DNA of 64,000 nt from Ancylostoma caninum (taxonomy: Eukaryota > Nematoda > Chromadorea > Rhabditida > Ancylostomatidae): positions 1,348,415-1,412,414 of the forward strand of contig JBAJFG010000039.1 in the NCBI GenBank assembly GCA_037903475.1, written 5' to 3'. Positions within the stretch are counted from its first letter, which is position 1. Every line of letters starts with the position of its first letter. Position numbers and translations under genes: made by a program. The notes under the pieces were generated by a model. It saw only the letters and a program-made list of their open reading frames with translations. It searched no databases and was not told the origin of the DNA. This document shows, one piece after another, positions 36,401 through 45,395 of the stretch.

Positions 36401-39400
36401 AAATTTTTGAGCACTGTGGAAGAAAATCCGAAATTTGACCATCTGTGCACCCTAACATCTTAGTTCTTTCACTAGGGTTTTCTTCTGGATGTTTAAGAAG
36501 AGGGATATTTATTTGCGCTCCTCATAGAAATTGCTAGCTAGATATTTCCCTATTCAAAAAATTCATAATTGAAGAAAATTATTCAGAGCAATTTTGCTAG
36601 AATTAGTTCTTGCTAAAAATAGCTTGTTTGACTAGCGCCCCTTCGGGACGCTAGAAATTGGGGTGGGGCAGCCACTTGGACCATGTGCAAAAGCTACGCA
36701 CTTGTCAAATCCTTGGCAAATTGACAAAGAAGCAAAACCAATTATTAAATGGGCTAAAACATGGAATCTTTCTCATGAGTTGAGTATAAGCATGACAAGT
36801 CTGTTCTCCATCGTAGGGCGTATCCGTGCATTTTCCTCACTACTGGGCAAACGCAGACGCATTTTCTATCGGCGGACGTGTATCCTGCCGTTTTCCACAC
36901 TATTGATCCAGAGCGAACTCGTATTCTGGTGTTCTTCACAGTAAGGAGCCACGGTGGGCCTGTCTTCCATAGGTGAACCCGCAATCTGGCGTCTTCCGCA
37001 CTGTTGTACCAAAGCGAACCTCTCCTCTGGGGGGCCCTATTCTGGCATCATCTTCACTGTTGGGCCATAGCGGACCCACTGACCTTCGGCTGAACCGTAT
37101 CCTGGTATTCTCTACTTTATTGAGTCACAGCGGATCCATCCTATATTAGAGGAACCCTGTCTTAGCATTCTTCACATCATTGGGCTGCGGCGGGTCCTTC
37201 TTCGATATGGGAGCCCGCATTCTGGCGTCTTCCTCACTGTTTGGCCGCGGCAGACCCTTTATCCACTAATGGACTCTTATCCTTGCGTTCCGCACACCAG
37301 TGGGCCACGGCGGACCCGTTCTCCGTAGAACCGTATCCTGGCATTCTCCTTACCACTGACGGACACGGCGGTCCCTTGCTCCATTGGAAAACCCGTAAAC
37401 TGGCGTTTTCCATACAATTTTGCCACGGAGGCCCTTCTTCCAGGTGAGGGCCCGCATACTGGCGTCTTCGGTTAGGCTAAGCCGGACGCCTTCTTATCGG
37501 GCGGACTTGCACCCTGGCATTCTCCACACTACTGGACCAAAGCGTGCCCATAGGCGGTGTTCTTCACCAATGGGCCATGGCGAAACCTTCTTCCATTGGT
37601 GGATCCACATCCTAGCGTTCCCCACGTTATTGAGCCAGAGCGAACCATCCTACAATGGCGGGCCTGCATGCTGGTGTGCTCCATACTTTTGAGCCATTTA
37701 GCCAACCCTTATTCTGGTGTTTTTCCTCACAATTACGCCAAACTGGGACGCGCTTTCCATCGGCGAAGCCGTATCCTACTGTTTTCACCACTTTTAGGCC
37801 ACGGCACACCTGCTTTCTATCAGAGCCCCCGTACCCTTTGTAAATCTCGCGAGTAAGAGTATCCCCAGACTTCCCCAGTTCGAAATGAATAAAAATGAAC
37901 CAGCGATACAAGTGATAATTATCGCGGAAATGATACGCATCGATTGCCACGTTACATCGCTGTGGATCGCTGCCAAACGGAGCTCATCGCCTCTCGAAGA
38001 TGTGCAACAAAATAAATTGGCGATGTGATGATAGCGATGGTGGAAACGATGTCTATCGATCGCCACGCCACATCAGTTATCAACTCTCACGTCTGAAGCC
38101 TCCTCATTCACTTTATCCATGTGGCGATCGCCGGCCTTCGTGGTGATCGCGACGACAGCCGGCTGTAGTGGCGATCGCCACGATTGCTGGTGAAGTCTGG
38201 GAATTCTCTATTGGTGAAGGCTTGGAAGTTACGCAGAAATTTTGACTAATAATTTGATGGTTCTGATCAACTACTGGCTGATTGTTTACACAATGTCGTG
38301 CCTTGCTAAACTAAAGCGTTTACTCTGTTTGTTAGTGCATAGACTTTCTCGAAATGAACGGATATCTTGACTGCGCAATTGCATCGAGACCTCACCATGG
38401 GACGCTGCCGAAGCATATACCAAATGAGGCAACCGCATAGGTCCAGCAACCACCCAGCTTTCGAAACGCTACAGGCATCCCTTCACTACGCGCGTTATCC
38501 AACAATACCTCTAGCCGCTCTAGTCCTCTTACGGCGCTTTGTTTAGTAGATCTCAAAACGACATCTTTAATACGGAATTCCATCAAATTCTTTGGGAAGT
38601 TTTGTTCTTGTGCATGATTACTCATTGTATCGTGGTATAAATTTACCGTTCAAAACTGTGGTATAAAAAATGAACAATGAACAAAAAAAAACGCAATTAT
38701 GTATTATGCTTCATGCGAATATTTAAATTCATTTTACTTTATTCATGCGTTATAAGGACGCACTATGAATCAGATTTGGCCGATACAAATTAGATGTGGA
38801 GCAGTGCAAAAAATACTGAGTTTGAAACACTAAGTACCAACATTTGCATTGAACCTTAACGGTAGATGCTTAAGGTAGACAGTGAAACTTTTCTCAGCTT
38901 AGTAGGAAAAAATCTGAAATTCCACTATCTGTACACCCTAACATCTTGGGCTATTCAGCGAGGTTTATTATGCAGAAAGAGCTAGTTCGTCCCAGCCGAA
39001 GACTCTTGAAGATCAAACGCAAGTACCCGATCAGCCTGCTGTGTGATGCCTCTTAGCGCCACATCTGGGCTCATGGTAATCTGTCGGAGCTTCGACACAC
39101 ACGGGTATACCGGCCACCTTCATGGAACTGGCAGGTTGAGTAACCATCAATAATCGTCTCGTTAGGTTTGCTACAGAAACGACGAGAGTGCTCTATCCAG
39201 CAACCATTGCAGAATACCAGTAGTTCAGGTTTCAGCCACATTTCCTAAATAGATCTCATGAACGAAATCTAAAGAATGTTAACATCTGCATGGAAAATAT
39301 GCTTTCAGGCAGTCCAAAAGCATCCGTATTGTTAGGACGACACTGGTAAATATGCCATGTAGTAGAATGATGGGTGAATACTCATGATAAGCTTGATGGC

Positions 39401-42400
39401 CACGGTAGATACGGAGTTAGTAGTAGATCACGACACATATTGGTGGCAACAGCATGCTGTTATCATGTGTTCAAGAATGTCATCGGCATATCATCAACAA
39501 TCGTCTGTAGAGACCTATAGTGGGTTCAAACTAGCACTTGCAATCTGTATTATTCAGAACTGAAGGTAATTTGACCTCTCTCAATCTCTTTTTAAAAACT
39601 GAGATACTTGGTGCTTGCAAAATGTTAGAAGGCAGAATTTGCATACACCGAGCACATTATGTAGGAGAAAACCGAGATTAGAGAGATTAAGAGATTAAGA
39701 TCACATCGCATTGTGACCTCGCAGTATCGGTGTCTTAGCAATTATCTCACTTGATGTGTTTTCTACTGGTCCACTTGCAGCAACTGCTCCTTTGCTTCAA
39801 GATCGGCAAAGCTAATTTTAGAGTAATGCTCACGGGATCATGGCATGCCACTTTGCTTTGAGAGGAATAAAATTAAAAGAATCAAGAATATCCTAATGCA
39901 ATATTTTTAATTCAGGAAGGAACGAAAGCCACAGGAGACGGAATCACTGAATCAAGCCTCACAGGTGCAGAATTGTAATAAATTTTTCTGAAACTTCTCC
40001 CTAGAAAATTCTACAGATGAGGTTGTGTGAAAAGAACGAATAATTCTTTTATGCCAAAAGATGGTTGATTTCAATACACTCTCACTTATACATTTAACTC
40101 GTAGATCGTACAGAGACTCATGTACATTTGATCGACCTTTTACTCCCTTTCTCTATGCATCTGTCTCCTCCAGCTTTTTGCCCAATTTAGCAGGTAATCC
40201 AGGCTTTCTTTCTTCTATCTATTTTCAAGTACAAATCCTTGCTTAAAGTGAATAATATTCCGATGAAAGTATATGGAATGCACATGATCTCCGGTGATGT
40301 CAGTAGAGCTAAGCGGCGGGGAGAACAGATCTGGGAAGTTGGTGACGGTCATTGATATCCCACCGAGCAACTTGAAACAAGAACTGATTCGAAACCGTTT
40401 GTACGACCGTCTCTACACAACTCTCGATTGTGTTATTTGTCTATTTGGCACAGAGAGTAATTGTATGAAATCTTCTGTGTACATGATCAAATACAGGGAA
40501 TGTGGGGCGAATACACTGGCGACACTGCACGGCCCCTCTGCGTTAGATTTAAAGAGCATCTTGAAGGGAAATATTGAAAATTTGAGCGTGTATGTGTGTG
40601 TGGGCGAATGTTCAACGTGTCAAATAATGTAACAAGAGTGCGTGAATTTTCATTTTCACCCTAATTGATATGTCTTTTAGTCCATTTTTAGTCATATTCA
40701 TTTGCATGGAGGAGCTACAGTAGTTTTTTTATTATGTTGCCTCGATTGCCTCGATGGAAAAGATTGATCTGTGATTTTCAAGCCAAATTACAAACAAGAT
40801 TTCTGTTGGTATGCTTTAGAGAAAAGCAGAGAAGACAGATGGATGGGAACAGCAAACATGAGAGGAGCACCACCGTCAATGGTGGTGCATTTTTCTACTC
40901 CGGTGACGAACCGCTGACACAATCAAAATCATCTTACTTCCCTACCTTGGTAGCGAAGTTCCAATAGTCTTTGCTTTTGTTATCTTCCTCTCGGAGCCCT
41001 TGGGCAAAATGATTTAAATTCCATCACTTTGTTAGGCGACGCTTCAGGTCAAATAGATTCCACTTCTGTCTTCATTAACACATCCCTTATCACATTCTAC
41101 GTAGTTTCTCTCTCCAACATTATCCATTTCTCTCCTTCTGCTCTTTCCATGGGACTGTTTTCCACGTTTTCATCAGTTTTCGGCAATAAAGTGAACTAAT
41201 TTTAGGGGATCACGAATCTGTCAGTGATGCCACGGAGACAGGAAGCGACGGTACCAATGCAGATGCAGAAGGTATAAAATCATTCTCTCGAAACTTCTGC
41301 AAATTCTTGTCTACGCAGATTACAGCATGTTTTTTTTTTTTGAAAAAAAAAATCAAATGAAATGTCAGAGCTTTAGCTTTGTACCACTATCACTGTAATA
41401 ATTAGTGCAGTCGTTCTAATCTTATATTAAGTGTTAACATAAGTCCTCGCGCTTGTTCAGTTGCGAATTTTTCTGCCCCATTTCGATTTTTAATACCTTC
41501 TGAGAGCGCTTTTCTCCCTCTACAATAAAATCATATGAGTTTTCAAAGTAATTAATTTTTAAGCTTAAGAAGAAACATGTCAGTTTGAGAAAAAAAACCT
41601 CATTTCCCCTCGTATTCAAGAGGGACCAGAAAGCAAGCGATACTATTTGAACGTGTGAGCTCTATAGAATGTATATGCGGAAGGACTAGTCAAACTTTTA
41701 GAAGGGCACTTCGACGGTGCTGGCAAAGGTAGGGTCCGACGTTACCACTGGACAAGGCGACCCTTCCCATTGGATCCTTTCAACAAGATTGGCTCAGTTA
41801 TTTAGAAGAGTTGAGAAATATGATGTTCATAGAGACTACACGATTCCTCTGAAGCGATTCCCAGGTGTCTGTGAAAGAAATCTGTTCGGTCGAAGTGGTT
41901 GATGTGATTGAGAAAATATATGTCTTCTTTGAGCTGAAAAACCGTTGATGACCAGTCATTTCACGCAAAACATCTCTTTCATACCTAGTAGAATCTCTTG
42001 CCTAGTTTTGGTGACCTTTCAAGCTTTAAGTGAATGGCAGGAGAGGTAGTTGTTGGTCACGCTGTTTTTCATTGACTCATCGCTCCCTTTTCACATTGCT
42101 CTTGTATAGGAAGATTGGCGTTTTTGAATCGTTCATATATGACCTGTACCTAAAAGATTACAAGTACGTGGAGAAAACTGCATCCGAAAAAAAGAGCAAG
42201 GACTTGTGTCAACACCTAATAGGGAACAGGAGCCTACTTACCGACGTTAAAGGCAGCACTCACGGAAATTTTCACTTCCGAAATGAGTCGCTTACTATGT
42301 AGCCGGCCGCTGGACAATCGCAACAATAAGTTGAACACCTTGAATGGCCGCCTATCTGTGAAGATACTGCCGTGGACACATCTGCCGCCCTGGACGTTAG

Positions 42401-45395
42401 GGTTCCGTCGCGCCAACTAACGCCGTTGACAGGGTGTGCGCATGTGTTTCAGCGGTGGTGTGTTTATGAAATTCGTACCATTTGCAGGGTCCCGTGGCGG
42501 GACCCATCACGGGACACTCGTCCGAGCTGTGGACACACAGAGTTTTTCGCTTGTTTCACGCTACTTCATCGTTGTCAGTGAGTTCATCGTCCCTAAAAAC
42601 CCCGATATACCGTGAAATCTTTAACCCAAAAATTTCCGTGGGTGCTGCCTTTAAGGCACGCACAACACTCTTACTACCTGACTCACTCCATGAGCGATGC
42701 TCACCTTCTGGCTCTGCTCACAAATTTGGCCGCGACAAGAAGCAGTGTATTGCGCTGTGTGGCCAACAACAGCTGAAGTTTTGTGCATATCAACATTTCC
42801 ATTTTAATCGGACCTTATCAGTCTGGCCTGCATTATGGACTATTAATGAAGTTTCAACCTGTATTCGTTTAAATGATCGAATTCATCCGAAGGTTCGCAT
42901 ACACAAAACATCATTTTCTGAGCAATAGCGGATAAAAGAGAAAGTTTGGTTTGACTCCGAATATATCCAATCACTCGAACATTTGAAATATTCGACATTC
43001 AAACGTTTGTTCAAGTATACTAGTCAGTGATGAATTCTTCTCTATGTCAGCATCATACACATCCTAATGATTAACGTTTGACGAAGTTTTTCTTTTGATA
43101 TTCTCGGTAGCAGGCTGTGAAAGAATGTCTCCATCGAGAGTTCTAAAGAACAAATTAACAACGAGTACTAAAAATCATTTCGTTGCAGGTACAGGCACTA
43201 CATCAACTGGACAGGGTGACGCTGATGCGACTCACACGTCAGAGGGAGGAAGTGATCAAGGTATGCAAAGCTCTTGGAATCCCAGATATGTGACTCCTAA
43301 AAGATTTTAAGAGTATATAAGGAGCAAGAAATATTGGATTGTCAAATAATTTTCCACCTTTTTCCCTCTTAGTTGCTTGAGGACTGAAAAAACCTACGAG
43401 CTCAGACACAGGATTGGGAAGCAAATGTTATGAACTAAACGTTTTTTTTCAGCCGATGGCAAAAGCGGAGCTACGACTGCAAGAGACCTAGTAGGTGCGT
43501 GGCGGAGTTTTTCTTCTAGTCCTCTTTACTAAACTAGGTCCAAACTTGTATTGGATTTATCTTTGTGGATCAGATTTCTCGCTCACCTTCCAGAAATCCT
43601 CACCTAGTCATGCATTTAAGGAGATATTCGGTGACAAACATATCAACCACTATTCAGTCTATGTAGTATAGCGTCGTTCCAAGGATACATTTTCCACTGG
43701 AATCGAACATTCTGGCCTGCCGTGTTCCCTCCATATTTTCACGTTTCCTCACCGCTCGGGATGAAAATCGCCCTTGTTTCCTGTAACTTTTCAAAGTTGA
43801 AACCGTGTAAAGTGTTGTTTCCCAAGTATGAGTGACGAAAATCCGCACCAAAAATATGATAAACAGGAAGCCCTAACGAGTTTTCTCGATATGCTGTTTA
43901 TCTCGATAGGGTACACTAATAGTGAACATAGAAATCTCGTGTTATATTCACGTTCCTGATTCCCGTTTTCGGAGCAAATGGGTTCAACACGGCCTTCTCC
44001 CGGCTTCGTGATATCGAGCCACTATCACATTTAAACCTCCAAACTTGCCAATTTTTTTCTTGAATCCTTTTGCTTTTCACTTAACGCTCCCGTGCATCAT
44101 AGATCCCAAAACAGCAATAGTAGCAATCACCATTTATTACCCATCTTTCATGACTTTCGTTCTTCTCATCATTCTGCTACGAGTCTACATATTAAATGAC
44201 ACTCTCATTCAGAATGGTTCTATCTCTGGGATTTATGATATGTTTCCTCCCCTGTTGATGTCGTGAAGGCTCGCGAGTATTTTTATATATGTTAACTTTC
44301 GGAGCTAATGCCTTCGTCGGACCTTAATCTTTCAAGTGAATTGCTTCCTTGTAACAATCACACAATCACTTACGGTAACAACACCAAATATGGTAGTAAG
44401 GTAGTAACTAAGTCTTTCGACTTCGAGGCCGATTGATAGTTGTTTACCTACATTCCAATAACTTGATATCAACACAATTTAACCCGTCAAGCAAATGTTA
44501 ACCTCATGCCTACGATGTTAGTCAGAGAATTATACTGCCACAAAATCGGAACAGTCAGTGTTTACACTTCTTATCAGGCCCACCAAACCAGCAGAGGGAG
44601 GGCACTGACGCACCCAGCTCAGAGAGTTTTTCGCGGCATCGTACCTGCAGGTACACGAACGATCGAGCTACGAAGTTCAATGTAGTCGTTATACATCGAA
44701 ACCTAACCCAGACATTGGAAGTAAAAATTATGGAAGCGATTGAAATAAAGAGACATTGCGCAGAAGTCAATAATATAGAGAAACTAAAAGATGTTCTGGT
44801 CATTTCATGGCAGTCTCATTCTCTGAATAACATCGTAGTGGTAAGGTTACCATTTGTTCGACGGGTTGAATTGTGTTGAAACTTAATTATTGAAATGTAG
44901 GTAAACAACTAGCAGTTGGCCTCGAAGTCAAAAGACTTAGCTATTATACTACCTGCATATTTGGTGCTGTTATTGTGTTTGTGTGATTGTTATAAGGTAG
45001 AAATTTATTTGTAAGGTTAAAGGATGACGAAGGCATAACGCCGAAAGCTAACACATAGAGATATCCACGAGCATTCACGACATCAGTAAAAGAGGAAACA
45101 CTTTCATTTATTAGTTCGCGGATGAAACTTTTACAGCTTATGAGCACACTTCACCGGATCCAGCCGCCGCGCAGCGAGGCGGAAGTAACCCAGCCGGCGA
45201 AAAAGGAAAGGATCGCAGGGGAGGCTACAACTGGTGAGCAAACTGCTAAACATTGATGTTGACCTGCCTGGAAAGGGACCATTCTATTTCAGGCTTTTGT
45301 TCGCTATTTTGGCGATAATCGCTGGCATATTGATCTTTATAGTCATCCCGATACTACTTATAATGATTGCGGCAAAGTATGTTAAAACGAAATAA
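24453..45395 (+). CDS. Three-finger single-pass membrane protein, gene 3
   Basis: Exons: 24453-24571, 27855-27941, 28005-28088, 33402-33471, 39916-39964, 41206-41271, 43189-43260, 43453-43494, 45137-45233, 45293-45395. The first has a hydrophobic leader end (LLTVAPLLVHSL) then KCYKG, but no ATG, so a start exon lies upstream. The second has MCQFEPRNPC and the third CFCAEDFCNG. Exon 33402-33471 (70 nt, as in genes 1 and 2) has ERWEN, a DNET sequon and ECV. The stalk is Gly/Ser/Thr/Asp-rich, unlike the Pro/Thr/Lys stalks of genes 1 and 2. A short exon of phase 1-0 between 33472 and 39915 is required and was not found. Other phases agree: 1-1 three times, 1-2, then 2-stop. CR1-like and Penelope-like elements and one arm of the large inverted repeat lie within introns. 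Confidence 0.72.
25389..25629. mobile_element. MITE, GATGCGTGCG family, copy 2
   Basis: CAATTTATACTGGATGCGTG at the left pairs with CGCACGCAGCTAGTATAAATTG at the right. The interior matches 12241-12460. A related TGCGTTCATCACGC fragment lies near 26345-26450. Confidence 0.85.
25672..25802. mobile_element. Near-perfect palindromic MITE
   Basis: CATCGGAGTCCGATCCGGTC followed by GGATAACAAA is complemented by TTTGTTATCC and GACCGGATCGGACTCCGATG, an uninterrupted 30-bp match. Pairing continues outward, with ATTCATGG opposite CTATGAAT. The centre is about 45 bp. Confidence 0.9.
26510..26760. repeat. GC-rich palindromic repeat block
   Basis: Repeated units CACAGTCGCNAACATTGGCGGC, CGATCGCCAATGTTGGCGA and CAATCGATACGCACCG alternate in direct and inverted order. 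GCCGGCGACGGCG runs follow. No terminal pair could be fixed. The overlapping frames on both strands are repeat artefacts. Confidence 0.7.
26790..27850. other. Intronic, no gene seen
   Basis: Intron 1 of gene 3 just before exon 27855. No exon or repeat pair supported. Confidence 0.45.
28089..30015. other. Intronic, unrecognised frames only
   Basis: Between exons 3 and 4 of gene 3. A plus frame at 28720-28977 and one at 29282-29563 are open but show no domain. A short GGCGGACGGGGGG repeat end is at 29785-29800, related to 16620 and 33023. A CGCTTTGCTCGCG word near 29938 belongs to the 23300 repeat family. Confidence 0.35.
30020..31640 (-). mobile_element. CR1-like LINE reverse transcriptase, degraded
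   Basis: On the minus strand from about 31640: VTPIPKKPPLTLVSNYRPIS and a HQHGFHEGKSTVTAMI segment, then MIYFDFAKAFDRVSH (RT motif A, about 31112-31141). Motif C follows as FAEDLE near 30860, where FADD is expected. The frame 30643-30095 carries LLKAYENSVRPILEYRTPVF and a C-terminal LINE-type region. Frames are broken between these blocks. The 3' end is a TTTA tetranucleotide run (30026-30044), typical for CR1-like tails. It is antisense within intron 3 of gene 3. Confidence 0.88.
31650..32255. repeat. Dispersed repeat, copy 2
   Basis: Shares CGGCGCACC, CCGAGGCTCATTCATTT, GTGATGTAAA, AAATGAAAATTTGCACA, TTGACACGCTGAAC and ATGCTCGCTTCGCTCGC with 23300-23840, in direct orientation. It also has a C run at 31872. 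Confidence 0.65.
32700..32935. repeat. Dispersed repeat, copy 2 of the 3060-3295 family
   Basis: ATCACACCGTTGCACCCGAC, AAGCATTTCCCCAC, CACGCCCCCGAATTTC and an ACACACAC end follow the order seen at 3090-3290. Direct copies about 29.6 kb apart. Confidence 0.55.
33023..33297. mobile_element. hAT-like MITE with CAGTGGCGGACGCG ends
   Basis: CAGTGGCGGACGCG at the left is mirrored by CGCGTCCGTCACTG at the right (one mismatch). The interior has GGTGGGGTCTCCGCCG and a long AT-rich part. The CAGNG-type ends suggest the hAT superfamily, by inference only. Related partial copies occur near 16620 and 29785. Confidence 0.7.
33560..34110. repeat. Degenerate tandem repeat (GTCAAATGTATCGCCA units)
   Basis: The words CAAATGTAT(C/T)GCCA, GTATTGTCATGCAAACC and ACAGATTCTC recur every 30-45 bases. 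The block follows directly after exon 4 of gene 3 and is interrupted by a tRNA-like segment near 33752-33822. Confidence 0.7.
33752..33822 (-). pseudogene. tRNA-like pseudogene (CCT anticodon loop)
   Basis: On the minus strand, ATTGCTCAGCTGGTAAGGC is a D-arm/A-box-like word, followed by GCGGACTCCTAA (anticodon loop CTCCTAA) and CGATTCC as a T-loop remnant. The anticodon and T stems do not pair properly, so this is not a functional tRNA. It may be the tRNA-derived head of a SINE. Confidence 0.35.
34215..34330. repeat. LINE-tail-like repeat, copy 1
   Basis: TTTATTTATGCGTTGCAAGA, GCGC and CAATACAATTAAATGTGG recur with changes at 38725-38840. TTTAT plus CCAATACAAT also appears at the 3' end of the CR1-like fragment at 60103-60150, so these are probably truncated LINE tails. 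Confidence 0.5.
34521..34984. repeat. Long inverted repeat around an AT-rich core
   Basis: Arms of about 110 bp (34521-34632 and 34868-34984) are near-perfect reverse complements. They contain ATGAGCGCTTCTGTGTTAGT, ACCAGTGAGCTTTCGGCGCT and CTCCTCTG. The core is CATCATACATCATACAT followed by TATATATA repeats. The right arm reads CTGAGGA, a GGTGC-TAA-GCGCC stem, then GAAA, a hammerhead-like core. The Penelope-like element at 44.3-45.1 kb has the similar ACGCCGAAAGCTAACAC end. Confidence 0.8.
35100..35400. repeat. Minisatellite, unit about 60 bp
   Basis: Four to five units with AACGGGTNCAACCGTGTGATA, AAGGCGCGCCGGCGTCC and AGTGGAGAA. They are the reverse complement of the blocks near 2280 and 32740. 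The minus-strand frames across it are repeat artefacts. Confidence 0.75.
35887..36360. mobile_element. DNA element with AAAGGCAGTGTCTCA ends, copy 2
   Basis: Begins AAAGGCAGTGTCTCAC and ends GATGAGCTGAGACACGTCC plus TTT. The body is co-linear with 12760-13222, including CAAACAAACAAACATT, GCTCTTGCTGCGGAATGAAC and the CCGAGAATTTCGAAATTCTCGG palindrome. Confidence 0.87.
36630..38630. repeat. Right arm of the large inverted repeat
   Basis: Reverse complement of 1-1685: inner hairpin CTAGCGCCCCTTCGGGACG at 36633, minisatellite 36800-37860, GGCGATCGCC palindromes near 38120-38180, and CCATGGGACGCTG at 38395. Beyond the window-start equivalent it continues into a 77-codon minus-strand frame (38625-38392). 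Part of that frame (MPVAFRK) is also readable at the window's first bases, so the repeat may carry a coding remnant. It lies inside an intron of gene 3. Confidence 0.8.
38631..39915. other. Intronic, no gene seen
   Basis: Contains the second LINE-tail-like repeat (38725-38840). A short duplicated phrase, ATGCTTAAGGTAGACAGTG, is shared between 36375 and 38870. A Q-L-L-L-C-F exon-like patch at 39781-39835 after TTGCAG has no usable donor in the needed phase. Confidence 0.4.
40294..40632 (+). other. Unrecognised 112-codon frame in an intron of gene 3
   Basis: An open frame with an ATG, ending in a stop at 40630. It encodes a six-cysteine product with LDCVICLFGTESNC and CVGECSTCQIM. It has no signal peptide and no family I recognise. 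It lies between stalk exons 39916-39964 and 41206-41271 and has no suitable splice sites to join them. Confidence 0.22.
42247..42654. mobile_element. DNA element with TTAAAGGCAGCACTCACGGA ends, copy 1
   Basis: TTAAAGGCAGCACTCACGGA at 42247 is mirrored by CCGTGGGTGCTGCCTTTAA ending at 42654. The body (CAACTAACGCCGTTGACAGG, GTGGCGGGACCCATCACGG) is shared with 60958-61388 in opposite orientation. A solo end piece lies at 2176-2216. Confidence 0.9.
44286..45055 (+). mobile_element. Penelope-like element remnant between inverted arms
   Basis: Left arm 44286-44530 and right arm 44822-45055 are reverse complements at roughly 80%, with matches including GACTTCGAGGCC, GTTGTTTACCTACATT and CAACACAATT. 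Between them, in the plus strand from 44577, an open frame ends in LEVKIMEAIEIKRH, resembling the end of the GIY-YIG endonuclease domain of Penelope-like elements. The arm tip reads GACGAAGGCATAACGCCGAAAGC, a degenerate hammerhead-like core as known in that class. The reverse transcriptase is absent. It lies in a gene 3 intron. Confidence 0.65.
45293..45395 (+). CDS. Terminal transmembrane exon of gene 3
   Basis: The acceptor CTATTTCAG joins exon 45137-45233 in phase 2 and forms a Trp codon across the junction. A strongly hydrophobic run follows (LLFAILAIIAGILIFIVIPI, then LLIMIAA), then KYVKTK and TAA at 45393-45395. The cytoplasmic tail is thus only about six residues, far shorter than in genes 1 and 2. 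The preceding exon is Gly/Asn/Arg-rich (GKDRRGGYN). Confidence 0.82.

Noticed and set aside
39781..39835. Exon-like LLLCFKIGKANF patch after TTGCAG
   Set aside because: In the phase needed for gene 3 it stops without a donor, and the cysteine pattern is absent.
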